Below the pieces are notes generated by a model that saw only the letters and a program-made list of their open reading frames with translations, did not search any database and was not told the DNA's origin. Positions 49,935-57,746 of a stretch of 64,000 nucleotides of DNA are shown here, piece after piece. The stretch covers positions 1,232,203 to 1,296,202 of the forward strand of contig NZ_GL870929.1 in NCBI RefSeq assembly GCF_000190695.1. The letters are read 5' to 3'. The DNA is from Kingella denitrificans ATCC 33394 (GTDB taxonomy: Bacteria > Pseudomonadota > Gammaproteobacteria > Burkholderiales > Neisseriaceae). The position numbers and the translations under genes were made by a program. Position 1 is the first letter of the stretch, and each line of letters begins with the position of its first letter.

Positions 49935-50354
49935 TCAGTTTCCAAACGGTTTAAACAAAGCAAAATAAACGGCGGCCAGCAGCAAAAACACGGGCAGCTC
50001 GTTGAACACGCGGTACCAGCGGTGGGAATGCGTGTTGCGCCGCGCCGCAAACCGTGCCAGCAGCCTGCTGCACCACACATGATACCCCAGCAGCAGCAGC
50101 GCCACAGCAATTTTGGCATGCACCCACGGCGCAAAACCGATGGCAAACAGCGGCATGGCCAAACCGCATACCAGCGCGCCGACGCACCAAGGCTGCATGA
50201 AGCGGTACAGTTTCTGCGCCATCAGCAGCAGCCGCGCGTATTCGCCCTCCCCTTCGGCCATGGCCAGGTTCACAAAAATGCGCGGTAGGTAAAACAGGCC
50301 GGCAAACCACGCCACAATAAAAAATATATGAAAAAATTTCAGCCAAAGAAACAT
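49935..50354 (-). CDS. hemJ: Protoporphyrinogen oxidase HemJ (CopD-like)
   Basis: 139 residues, four membrane helices. 'WLKFFHIFFIVAWFAGLFYLPRIFV' with the conserved His and 'LPRIFV', then 'FMQPW', 'PWVHAKIAVALLLLGYH' and 'FNELPVFLLLAAVYFAL', match the HemJ (UPF0093) family. It oxidises protoporphyrinogen IX in haem synthesis in bacteria lacking HemG/HemY. The ATG at 50354 is used. Confidence 0.82.
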   Translation of the reverse strand: MFLWLKFFHIFFIVAWFAGLFYLPRIFVNLAMAEGEGEYARLLLMAQKLYRFMQPWCVGALVCGLAMPLFAIGFAPWVHAKIAVALLLLGYHVWCSRLLARFAARRNTHSHRWYRVFNELPVFLLLAAVYFALFKPFGN

Positions 50355-50422
50355 TGCGTTCTCCAAAAGCGGCTAAAAAAAATCCGCCCCAAAGCAGGAG
50401 CGGATGTTTGGGCAACACCGTA

Positions 50423-50644
50423 TTAAACGGAACGTTTGAACATATTGCCGAATTTTTGGTTGAATTTGTCCACGCGACCGGCGGTATCCACGATTTTTTG
50501 TTTGCCGGTGTAGAACGGATGGCATTCGGAGCAAACCTCGATGTTGAAGTTTTCTTTTTCCATAGAAGATTGCGTGGTGAATTTGTTGCCGCAAGAGCAA
50601 GTCACGTTCACTTCGTGGTAAGTCGGATGAATATCTTGTTTCAT
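50423..50644 (-). CDS. rpmE: 50S ribosomal protein L31
   Basis: 73 residues: 'MKQDIHPTYHEVNVTCSCGNKF' and 'VCSECHPFYTGKQKIVDTAGRVDKFNQKFG'. The CxC and CxxC pairs make it the zinc-binding (C+) type. Lone gene, divergent from lspA. Confidence 0.97.
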   Translation of the reverse strand: MKQDIHPTYHEVNVTCSCGNKFTTQSSMEKENFNIEVCSECHPFYTGKQKIVDTAGRVDKFNQKFGNMFKRSV

Positions 50645-50798
50645 TTGGATTTCCTTAAAAAGCGGGCGCAGGGGTTTTGCCTGCACTTCATTGATAAAGC
50701 GCGGCATTATCCTTGTTTTTACGCAATTTGGCAAGTGCCGCGATAAATTTATAGTACAATACCGCCTTTTTTCACACTCCCCAAAAAGCAGCCTGCAC

Positions 50799-51275
50799 AT
50801 GAAGAAATACCTCCCCTATTTCATCACCGCCGTTACCGCGCTCGTCCTCGACCAAATCAGCAAACTGTGGATTCTGGCGCACTTCCAATTCGCGGAACGG
50901 CTCAATATCATCCCCGGCTTTTTCGATTTGACGCTGGTGTACAATCCCGGTGCGGCATTCAGCTTTCTGGCGGGCGCGGGCGGTTGGCAAAAATATCTGT
51001 TCATGCTGCTTGCGTTTGCCATCAGCGGCTGGCTAGGCAACGAAATCCGCAAAGGCGAGCTAGGCAAAACCGGTAATTTCGCCGCCGCCATGATTATCGG
51101 CGGCGCGTTCGGCAACGTCATCGACCGCTTCGCTTACGGCAAAGTGGTGGATTTCCTGCTGGTGTATTGGCAAAACTGGCATTACCCCGTGTTCAACATT
51201 GCCGACTGCTTTGTCTGCGTGGGCGCGGTTTTGCTGGTGATTGACAGCATCCGCCACAAAAAGAAGGCCGCATAA
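50799..51275 (+). CDS. lspA: Prolipoprotein signal peptidase
   Basis: 158 residues, four membrane helices. Catalytic motifs are 'YNPGAAFSFL', 'GNVIDRFAYGKVVDFL' (first Asp) and 'FNIADCFVCVG' (second Asp). It cleaves lipoprotein signal peptides after diacylation. A king3DUS occupies the leader immediately before the ATG. ispH follows 48 bases downstream, a common pairing. Confidence 0.96.
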   Translation: MKKYLPYFITAVTALVLDQISKLWILAHFQFAERLNIIPGFFDLTLVYNPGAAFSFLAGAGGWQKYLFMLLAFAISGWLGNEIRKGELGKTGNFAAAMIIGGAFGNVIDRFAYGKVVDFLLVYWQNWHYPVFNIADCFVCVGAVLLVIDSIRHKKKAA

Positions 51276-51323
51276 GCCCGAAAGCAGCCTGCACCCTCCC
51301 ATTTTCCGAAGAAAGACGCAACC

Positions 51324-52259
51324 ATGCCCCCAAAAACCATCATGCTGGCCAATCCGCGCGGCTTCTGCGCCGGCGTTGACCGCGCCATTTCCATTGTGGA
51401 ACGCGCCCTGGAAGAATTCGGCGCGCCGATTTATGTACGGCACGAAGTGGTCCACAACAAATTCGTGGTGGACGGCCTGCGCGAAAAAGGCGCAGTGTTT
51501 ATTGACGATTTGGCCGACGTGCCGCCGGGCGCAACGCTGATATATTCCGCCCACGGCGTGAGCAAAGCGGTGCAGGCCGAAGCCGCAGAGCGCGGTTTCC
51601 GCGTGTTCGACGCCACCTGCCCGCTGGTGACCAAAGTCCACAAAGAAGTGGCACGCTTGGACGAACAGGGCTATCAAATCATCATGATCGGGCACGCCGG
51701 CCATGTGGAAGTGGAAGGCACGATGGGGCAGCTCCCGCCGGGCAGGATGCTGCTGGTGCAGACAGTGGACGACGTAGGCAGCCTGCACATTGCCAATCCC
51801 GAAAAAGTGGCGTATGTCAGCCAGACCACATTGTCGGTCGATGAAACCAAAGACATTATCGCAGCGCTGAACGAACGTTTCCCGCACATTAAAAATCCGC
51901 ACAAAGAAGACATTTGCTACGCCACCACTAACCGCCAAAAAGCAGTGAAAGATTTGGCGGACGAATGCGACGTCGTGATTGTGGTCGGCTCACCCAATTC
52001 GTCCAACAGCAACCGTCTGCGCGAAGTGGCGGCCGTGCGCGGCGTGGAGGCTTATATGGTGGACAACGCCGAACATTTGCAGCGCGAATGGTTCGCCGGC
52101 AAACGCAAAGTGGGGCTGACCGCCGGTGCCAGCGCGCCCGAAGTGCTAGTGCAGGGCGTCATCGACCGGCTGACCGCTTGGGACATCGACCACATCGAAC
52201 AAGGCGAAGGCATTGAAGAGAGCATCGTCTTCGTGCTGCCCAAGGAATTACGAAAATAA
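51324..52259 (+). CDS. ispH: 4-hydroxy-3-methylbut-2-enyl diphosphate reductase
   Basis: 311 residues. The three Fe-S cysteines are in 'ANPRGFCAGVDRAI', 'DATCPLVTKVH' and 'HKEDICYATTNRQ'. 'YSAHGVSKAV' and 'VGSPNSSNSNRL' bind the diphosphate. This is the last step of the non-mevalonate isoprenoid pathway. An in-frame DUS encodes GSLHIANP. Confidence 0.97.
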   Translation: MPPKTIMLANPRGFCAGVDRAISIVERALEEFGAPIYVRHEVVHNKFVVDGLREKGAVFIDDLADVPPGATLIYSAHGVSKAVQAEAAERGFRVFDATCPLVTKVHKEVARLDEQGYQIIMIGHAGHVEVEGTMGQLPPGRMLLVQTVDDVGSLHIANPEKVAYVSQTTLSVDETKDIIAALNERFPHIKNPHKEDICYATTNRQKAVKDLADECDVVIVVGSPNSSNSNRLREVAAVRGVEAYMVDNAEHLQREWFAGKRKVGLTAGASAPEVLVQGVIDRLTAWDIDHIEQGEGIEESIVFVLPKELRK

Positions 52260-52291
52260 ACCAAGCGTCCGCCAAATTTAATATTCGCTTA

Positions 52292-52353
52292 TTGCTTCTT
52301 AACAAAGGCCTGTGGCATGATGACCACGTTAGCGGAACCTTACCGTTAACGGT
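52292..52353 (+). promoter_or_regulatory. Promoter and palindrome upstream of the small lipoproteins
   Basis: TTGCTT, 18 bases, CATGAT (52316-52321) reads as a sigma-70 promoter. A perfect 12-base palindrome ACCGTTAACGGT lies at 52342-52353, just after the expected start site, as an operator might. Confidence 0.45.
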
Positions 52354-52395
52354 GTTGCATTATTTCAATTTAACTTTCCTTTGTGGAGAAAACCT

Positions 52396-52512
52396 ATGCT
52401 GACCAAAATGATTCGTTACACTTTAATCGCCGTATGCGCAGGCAGCCTGGCCGCGTGCTATATCGTGCAGCCTGCACCAGGCTCCGACGTTGTGATTCAG
52501 GGCAACCGTTAA
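52396..52512 (+). CDS. Small lipoprotein (38 residues)
   Basis: 'MLTKMIRYTLIAVCAGSLAAC' is a signal with lipobox LAAC (Cys21), leaving a mature peptide of only 18 residues (CYIVQPAPGSDVVIQGNR). TGTGGAGAA precedes the ATG. The mature start CYIVQP resembles CYVVPAS of the next lipoprotein, suggesting a truncated duplicate or entericidin-like peptide. A DUS encodes 'VQPAPG'. Too short for most gene callers. Confidence 0.65.
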   Translation: MLTKMIRYTLIAVCAGSLAACYIVQPAPGSDVVIQGNR

Positions 52513-52529
52513 TTTTTGGAGAGACAATC

Positions 52530-52949
52530 ATGAAACCCATGAAAAATGTGCTTTTGTTGGCCGCTTTGGGTGCCGTATTGACCGGCTGTTATGTGGTGCC
52601 TGCATCTTCCACCGTCCGCGTCGGCGATGCGGGAGGTGTGCGTACCGGCGGCAACTCCATGCAGGTGCGCCTGTATCCCACCAACGCCGTGGCGCAACAG
52701 CAAGGCCCTGCCCAAGCCGTTGTGAGCATTGACCAAAACGGACACGGCACGTTCTCCTCCTATATTGCCGGCGAATCCTTCACGGGCGACGCGACACGCA
52801 ACACCAGCTCGCGCTCCGGCAAAGCCAACGGTGCAGCCGCCAGCGGACGCTACATCTCCTGCGACTACACCATGAATTCGCCGACCGTGGGCACAGGCAG
52901 CTGCCGCATGTCTACCGGCGCGACATACAGCATGCACTTCTCCCGCTGA
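52530..52949 (+). CDS. Hypothetical lipoprotein
   Basis: 139 residues. Signal 'MKPMKNVLLLAALGAVLTGC' with lipobox LTGC (Cys20), then a small beta-rich domain with 'MQVRLYPTNAVAQQQGPAQAVVSIDQNGHGTFSSYIAGESFTGDATR' and a cysteine pair (ISCDYTM … GSCRMS). It starts 17 bases after the 38-residue lipoprotein, so the two are one operon. Reading 'CDYTMNSP..GTGSC' is common in small outer-membrane lipoproteins. Role unknown. Confidence 0.7.
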   Translation: MKPMKNVLLLAALGAVLTGCYVVPASSTVRVGDAGGVRTGGNSMQVRLYPTNAVAQQQGPAQAVVSIDQNGHGTFSSYIAGESFTGDATRNTSSRSGKANGAAASGRYISCDYTMNSPTVGTGSCRMSTGATYSMHFSR

Positions 52950-52959
52950 TGAGGAAACC

Positions 52960-53004
52960 CAAAAGCAGCCTGCACTTCGATTGTGAAAGTGCAGGCTGCT
53001 TTTT
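52960..53004 (+). terminator. king3DUS inverted-pair terminator
   Basis: A DUS stem with a T-run directly after the lipoprotein gene; a further single DUS follows at about 53013. Confidence 0.75.
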
Positions 53005-53124
53005 CATTGCCCGAAAGCAGCCTGCACCCTGCCCTGCCACACGAATCCGCATTTTTCTCTCACAGACAGCCCGTTTCGTCTTACAATAACACCCGCTTTA
53101 TCTACAATAAACAAGGACACAACC

Positions 53125-54984
53125 ATGCCAGACTACCGCTCCAAAACCTCCACCCACGGCCGCAATATGGCGGGCGCACGCGCATTGTGGCGCGCCACCG
53201 GCGTGATGGAAACCGACTTCGGCAAGCCCATCATCGCCGTTGCCAACTCGTTCACCCAATTCGTGCCCGGCCATGTTCACCTGCACAACATGGGCCAACT
53301 GGTTGCCCGCGAAATCGAAAAAGCCGGCGCAATCGCTAAAGAATTCAACACCATCGCCATCGACGACGGCATCGCCATGGGGCACAGCGGCATGCTGTAT
53401 TCCCTGCCCAGCCGCGATTTGATTGCCGACTCCATCGAATATATGGTCAACGCCCACTGCGCCGACGCGCTGGTGTGCATTTCCAACTGCGACAAAATCA
53501 CCCCAGGAATGCTGATTGCCGCCATGCGCCTGAACATCCCGACCATCTTCGTTTCCGGCGGTCCGATGGAAGCGGGCAAGGTCATCGGCGTGGCCAACAT
53601 CCAGCCCGAACGCCGCTTGGACTTGATTGACGCCATGATTGAATCGGCGGACGACAATGTCAGCAACCAACAGGTCGAAGAAGTCGAACAAAACGCCTGC
53701 CCGACCTGCGGCTCCTGCTCCGGCATGTTCACCGCCAACTCCATGAACTGCCTGACCGAAGCACTCGGTCTGTCCCTGCCCGGCAACGGCTCCTACCTCG
53801 CCACCCACGCCGGCCGCAAAGAATTGTTCCTCGAAGCCGGCCGCATGATTGTCGAAATCACCAAACGCTATTACGAGCAAGACGACGAAACCGTGTTGCC
53901 GCGCAGCATCGCCACCAAAAAAGCGTTTGAAAACGCCATGACCATGGACATCGCCATGGGCGGTTCCACCAACACCATCCTGCATTTGCTCGCCGTTGCC
54001 AACGAAGCGGGCGTGGATTTCAAAATGGCCGACATCGACCGCTTAAGCCGCGTCGTCCCCTGCATCTGCAAAACCGCGCCTAACAACCACGACTACTACA
54101 TGGAAGACGTGCACCGCGCCGGCGGCATCTTCGCCATCCTGAAAGAATTGGACAAAGCGGGCAAACTGCACACCGACGTGTACACCATCCACGCGCCGAC
54201 GTTGAAAGACGCGATTGAACAATGGGACGTAACCAATCCCGAAAACACCCACGCCATCGAACGCTTCAAAGCCGCGCCCGGCGGCGTACGCACCACCCAA
54301 GCGTTCTCGCAAAACCGCATGTGGAAAACCCTCGACCTCGACCGCGAAAAAGGCTGCATCCGCAATGTCGAACACGCCTACTCGCAAGACGGCGGTTTGG
54401 CGGTCTTGTTCGGCAACATCGCCGAACGCGGCTGCGTGGTAAAAACCGCAGGCGTGGACGAGAGCATCCTCAAATTCACCGGCCGTGCCCGCGTGTTTGA
54501 AAGCCAAGAAGCCGCCGTCGAAGGCATTTTGGGCAACCAAATCGTCGCCGGCGACATCGTCATCATCCGCTACGAAGGCCCGAAAGGCGGCCCGGGCATG
54601 CAGGAAATGCTGTATCCGACTTCCTACCTGAAATCCAAAGGCTTGGGCAAAGCCTGCGCCCTGCTGACTGACGGACGATTCTCCGGCGGCACATCAGGCC
54701 TCTCCATCGGCCATGCTTCACCCGAAGCGGCGGAAGGCGGCGCCATCGGCTTGGTGTACGAAGGCGATACGATTGAAATCGACATCCCCAACCGCAGCAT
54801 CAACCTGAAAGTGTCCGACGAAGAACTAGCCGCCCGCCGCGCCGAAATGGAAGCACGCGGCAGCAAAGCGTGGAAACCGGAAAACCGCGACCGCTACGTC
54901 TCCGCCGCCCTGCGCGCCTACGGCGCAATGGCGACTTCCGCCGACAAAGGCGCGGTGCGCGACGTATCGCAAATTGAACGGTAA
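53125..54984 (+). CDS. ilvD: Dihydroxy-acid dehydratase
   Basis: 619 residues. It makes the 2-keto acid precursors of valine, leucine and isoleucine. Fe-S cysteines lie in 'CISNCDKITPGML' and 'NACPTCGSCSGMFTANSMNC'; 'TDGRFSGGTSGLSIGH' near the end binds substrate. No king3DUS was seen inside the gene, unlike many neighbours of its size. It is followed by an inverted pair of N. mucosa-type DUS, suggesting acquisition from such a species. Confidence 0.97.
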   Translation: MPDYRSKTSTHGRNMAGARALWRATGVMETDFGKPIIAVANSFTQFVPGHVHLHNMGQLVAREIEKAGAIAKEFNTIAIDDGIAMGHSGMLYSLPSRDLIADSIEYMVNAHCADALVCISNCDKITPGMLIAAMRLNIPTIFVSGGPMEAGKVIGVANIQPERRLDLIDAMIESADDNVSNQQVEEVEQNACPTCGSCSGMFTANSMNCLTEALGLSLPGNGSYLATHAGRKELFLEAGRMIVEITKRYYEQDDETVLPRSIATKKAFENAMTMDIAMGGSTNTILHLLAVANEAGVDFKMADIDRLSRVVPCICKTAPNNHDYYMEDVHRAGGIFAILKELDKAGKLHTDVYTIHAPTLKDAIEQWDVTNPENTHAIERFKAAPGGVRTTQAFSQNRMWKTLDLDREKGCIRNVEHAYSQDGGLAVLFGNIAERGCVVKTAGVDESILKFTGRARVFESQEAAVEGILGNQIVAGDIVIIRYEGPKGGPGMQEMLYPTSYLKSKGLGKACALLTDGRFSGGTSGLSIGHASPEAAEGGAIGLVYEGDTIEIDIPNRSINLKVSDEELAARRAEMEARGSKAWKPENRDRYVSAALRAYGAMATSADKGAVRDVSQIER

Positions 54985-55000
54985 AACAGTACGGCAATAA

Positions 55001-55043
55001 AGGTTTCAGACGACCATACGGTATCGTAGGTCGTCTGAAACCT
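55001..55043 (+). terminator. Inverted mucDUS pair, terminator of ilvD
   Basis: AGGTTTCAGACGACC pairs with GGTCGTCTGAAACCT. The AGGTCGTCTGAA form is the DUS dialect of the Neisseria mucosa group, foreign to this window's king3DUS. Confidence 0.8.
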
Positions 55044-55088
55044 AAAAAGCAGCCTGCACTTTCGGAAAATCCAAGTGCAGGCTGCTTC
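55044..55088 (+). terminator. king3DUS inverted pair
   Basis: A native-dialect DUS stem placed immediately behind the mucDUS pair, so two dialects sit back to back. Confidence 0.75.
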
Positions 55089-55115
55089 AAATCCGTAACC
55101 GATAGAAAGACAACA

Positions 55116-55559
55116 ATGACAAAATATTGGATTGGCACCGTATCCCAAGAACACGTCCTGCGCGGCGTGTCAGGCGGGTTCTGCCAAGTGTGCCACGGCA
55201 AAGCCGCACCGCTCAACCGCATGAGGTGCGGCGACTGGCTGCTTTATTACAGCCCGAAAATCTGCATGGACGGCGCGGAAAAACTGCAAGCCTTTACCGC
55301 ATTCGGCCAAATTACGGACGATACCGCCTATCCGTTCCAAATGAGCGAGACCTTCATCCCCTTCCGCCGCAATGTGGAGTATGCCGAAACCCGCCGCAAC
55401 TGCCCGATAGACATCATCCGCACACATCCCGAATGGAAAAAATACGCCTCCATGCTGCGTTACGGACATTTTGAAATCAGCCGCGATTTCTTTGATTTTG
55501 TGCGGACGTATATGCAGTTGCCGCCCGACACGGTCTGGCAACAACAGGGATTTTTGTAA
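55116..55559 (+). CDS. EVE domain protein
   Basis: 147 residues. 'TKYWIGTVSQEHVLRGVSGGFCQVCHGKAAPLNRMRCGDWLLYYSP' and 'FTAFGQITDDTAYPFQMSETFIPFRRNVEY' follow the EVE (PUA-like) fold of the UPF0310 family, which binds modified bases and often accompanies restriction or toxin systems. Here it is alone behind ilvD. No king3DUS inside. Confidence 0.85.
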   Translation: MTKYWIGTVSQEHVLRGVSGGFCQVCHGKAAPLNRMRCGDWLLYYSPKICMDGAEKLQAFTAFGQITDDTAYPFQMSETFIPFRRNVEYAETRRNCPIDIIRTHPEWKKYASMLRYGHFEISRDFFDFVRTYMQLPPDTVWQQQGFL

Positions 55560-55570
55560 GGCGGGTAAAA

Positions 55571-55690
55571 GTGCTGCTGTTGCAGGCTGGCGGCACCATT
55601 TGCACCGAAGGTACGGCAGGCGACCGTGAAGCCACACCCCAACGCGCCTGCGCAAAAATCGATGGCGGATACGACCATTTTGCCGTTTAA
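55571..55690 (+). other. Short ORF or gene remnant
   Basis: A 39-codon frame from GTG ('LLLQAGGTICTEGTAGDREATPQRACAKIDGGYDHFAV'). Without a ribosome site and of no known family, it may be the tail of a lost gene. A mucDUS follows at 55708-55719. Confidence 0.2.
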
Positions 55691-55806
55691 CAGTCACAAA
55701 AAATCCGAGGTCGTCTGAAAACTTAAAACAGCCTGAATCAATTTCATTGTGCAGGCTGCCTACAAATAGCGGCTAAATGCCACTAAAATTTAGAAAAGAT
55801 ATTCCG

Positions 55807-56712
55807 ATGAGCATTTATTTCTATATAAAAAACCCCAAAAAGCTATTCCGCCGCGCACCTGTATTGACGGTGCAAGAGTGTTTCCAGCTTTCATCGCAGC
55901 CGTTGGCACAATTTTCATTTAACGAACACGATAAAAATTTTGATTTACAACAATTTCAAGCCCGACCGCTCTCCGATTTCGCATGCCTGCTGCTTGGCGT
56001 GAACGAAAAAAGCGGCAGGGGACTTGAGCTATCCTTTGATAAAGACACACAGGAATACGCTGTGCGGCAACTCACGCCCAGCACTTTGGAAGACTGGCAA
56101 ATCGCCCTACAATATTTGGCTGATTTAGCCCGCGCGCTCAAACAACCGATTACCTGCGAAACCGGTGAAACCTTCACCGCCGACACTATCCAAACCTTCG
56201 ATTTCAAACCCAATATACAGACCGGCATATCCATAGTGCCTTTTGAAGGCGAAGAAGATTTACTCGGCTACAAACTGTGCGGTGTTACCCGCCCCGTAGC
56301 CCTGAATAAAGAGCTTCGCGAAAAAATTCTGGCCGACCAAGACCCGCTGGTAGCCTTCAGCCGCTTTATGCGGGAAATCCAATGGCTGGATGCCTATTCC
56401 GCACAACAAATCATCGCACGGGAAAACGATTCGGGCGAATATATCGGCTTCTACACCTTAAGCCCCAATCTGCCGACCATTCTGCCTTATCGGCCGGAAA
56501 TAGAATATGATACCGCCATGAACCTGCCCAATACCGACATCAGCCGTTGGCTGCTCGTCCTGCGCAACAGCACCAACGGTTCATTTACCGAACTGCCCTA
56601 CGATACCTTTATTGCACGGCTGCCAAAAGAAAAATACCGTTTCATTGATGCCGCCTATATATTGTTAGACGCCTTCACGGAAGACGAATTGGCGCAGCTG
56701 GGTATGGAATAA
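55807..56712 (+). CDS. DUF4299 family protein
   Basis: 301 residues, soluble. 'MSIYFYIKNPKKLFRRAPVLTVQECFQL' is the typical DUF4299 opening ('MSI.FYIKNKKK…LTV.E…L'); acidic in the middle and at the end ('AFTEDELAQLGME'). Base composition is more AT-rich than most neighbours and no king3DUS lies inside. The ATG at 55807 is chosen for the family start. Function unknown; sometimes found near toxin or immunity genes. Confidence 0.75.
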   Translation: MSIYFYIKNPKKLFRRAPVLTVQECFQLSSQPLAQFSFNEHDKNFDLQQFQARPLSDFACLLLGVNEKSGRGLELSFDKDTQEYAVRQLTPSTLEDWQIALQYLADLARALKQPITCETGETFTADTIQTFDFKPNIQTGISIVPFEGEEDLLGYKLCGVTRPVALNKELREKILADQDPLVAFSRFMREIQWLDAYSAQQIIARENDSGEYIGFYTLSPNLPTILPYRPEIEYDTAMNLPNTDISRWLLVLRNSTNGSFTELPYDTFIARLPKEKYRFIDAAYILLDAFTEDELAQLGME

Positions 56713-56907
56713 TCTTCAACAGATAATCCGATTTTGGCTTATGCCGATATTTTTCAGTGTGCGCCAAAACCAGTTAAGGCAGAAAACCACGCGCCGAATA
56801 AAAAACATATCCTCAAAGGCCGCCTGAAAGCACCCGCTCCAATAAAATGAAAAAGTGCAGGCTGCTTTTCAACGCCCAAAAAGCAGCCTGCACCCGACCA
56901 ATCACCC

Positions 56908-57243
56908 ATGAACACCCAAATCCTCAAAACCCTGCTGCTTTTCCTCTTTACCGCGCTGGCCGAAATCATCGGCTGCTGGCTGCCCTATTTGTGGCTGCGG
57001 CAGGGCAAAAGCGCGTGGTTGCTGCTGCCTGCCGCCGCCAGCCTTGCGCTGTTTGCCTATCTGCTCACCCTGCATCCTGCTGCCAGCGGGCGGATTTATG
57101 CGGCATACGGCGGCGTGTACATCGTCACCGCCTTGTTCTGGCTGCGCGTTGCAGACGGCGTGCTGCCCAAAACCAGCGACTGGCTGGGCGCGGCCTTGTG
57201 TTTGTGCGGCGCGGCAGTCATTGCCTGGGGCGGCCGTGCATAG
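56908..57243 (+). CDS. YnfA/UPF0060 family membrane protein
   Basis: 111 residues, four membrane helices. 'FLFTALAEIIGCWLPYLWLRQGKSAW', 'HPAASGRIYAAYGGVYIVTALFWLRVADGV' and 'DWLGAALCLCGAAVIAWG' are the family blocks. Related to small multidrug transporters, but the substrate is not known. A DUS pair lies in its leader (about 56852-56893). Confidence 0.93.
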   Translation: MNTQILKTLLLFLFTALAEIIGCWLPYLWLRQGKSAWLLLPAAASLALFAYLLTLHPAASGRIYAAYGGVYIVTALFWLRVADGVLPKTSDWLGAALCLCGAAVIAWGGRA

Positions 57244-57327
57244 GCCGAAAGTAATACAAAAAGCAGCCTGCACCCGTCATCCGCCAACCATTTTTTTCTA
57301 TTGATTTGATATATAAAGGAAACACAA

Positions 57328-57663
57328 ATGACTTATCCCAACTGCCCCCAATGCCAGTCTTCACTGACCTACCACGATGGCACGCAACTGGTTTGCCCCG
57401 AATGCGCCCACGAATGGCCGGAACACGATACGGACAATGAAGGCGAACAAGCGGCCGTGGTGAAAGATGCCAACGGCGCGGTGCTGAACGACGGCGACAC
57501 CGTGGTGCTGATTAAAGACTTGAAAGTGAAAGGCAGCAGCATGGTCATCAAGCAAGGCACGAAAGTGAAAAACATCCGCCTACAAGAAGGCGACCACGAC
57601 ATCGGTTGCAAAATTGACGGCACGCCGATGAATTTGAAATCGGAATTTGTGAAAAAAGCCTGA
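57328..57663 (+). CDS. yjdM: YjdM/PhnA zinc-ribbon protein
   Basis: 111 residues. N-terminal zinc ribbon 'YPNCPQCQSSLTYHDGTQLVCPECAHEW' (CxxC…CxxC), then the compact PhnA domain 'VKDANGAVLNDGDTVVLIKDLKVKGSSMVIKQGTKVKNIRL' and 'IDGTPMNLKSEFVKK'. Once named alkylphosphonate uptake protein, but its real role is unknown. AAAGGAAACACAA precedes the start. Confidence 0.93.
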   Translation: MTYPNCPQCQSSLTYHDGTQLVCPECAHEWPEHDTDNEGEQAAVVKDANGAVLNDGDTVVLIKDLKVKGSSMVIKQGTKVKNIRLQEGDHDIGCKIDGTPMNLKSEFVKKA

Positions 57664-57682
57664 TAAAAAGGGCTTTGAAAAA

Positions 57683-57734
57683 GTGCAGGCTACTTTTGAA
57701 GGTTTTAAAACCCGAAAAGCAGCCTGCACTTGGT
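57683..57734. terminator. Diverged DUS inverted pair between yjdM and glycosyltransferase gene
   Basis: TGCAGGCTACTTTT (with a TAC change) and AAAAGCAGCCTGCA lie tail to tail between the convergent genes. Confidence 0.4.
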
Positions 57735-57746
57735 TTGCGTGGCGGA

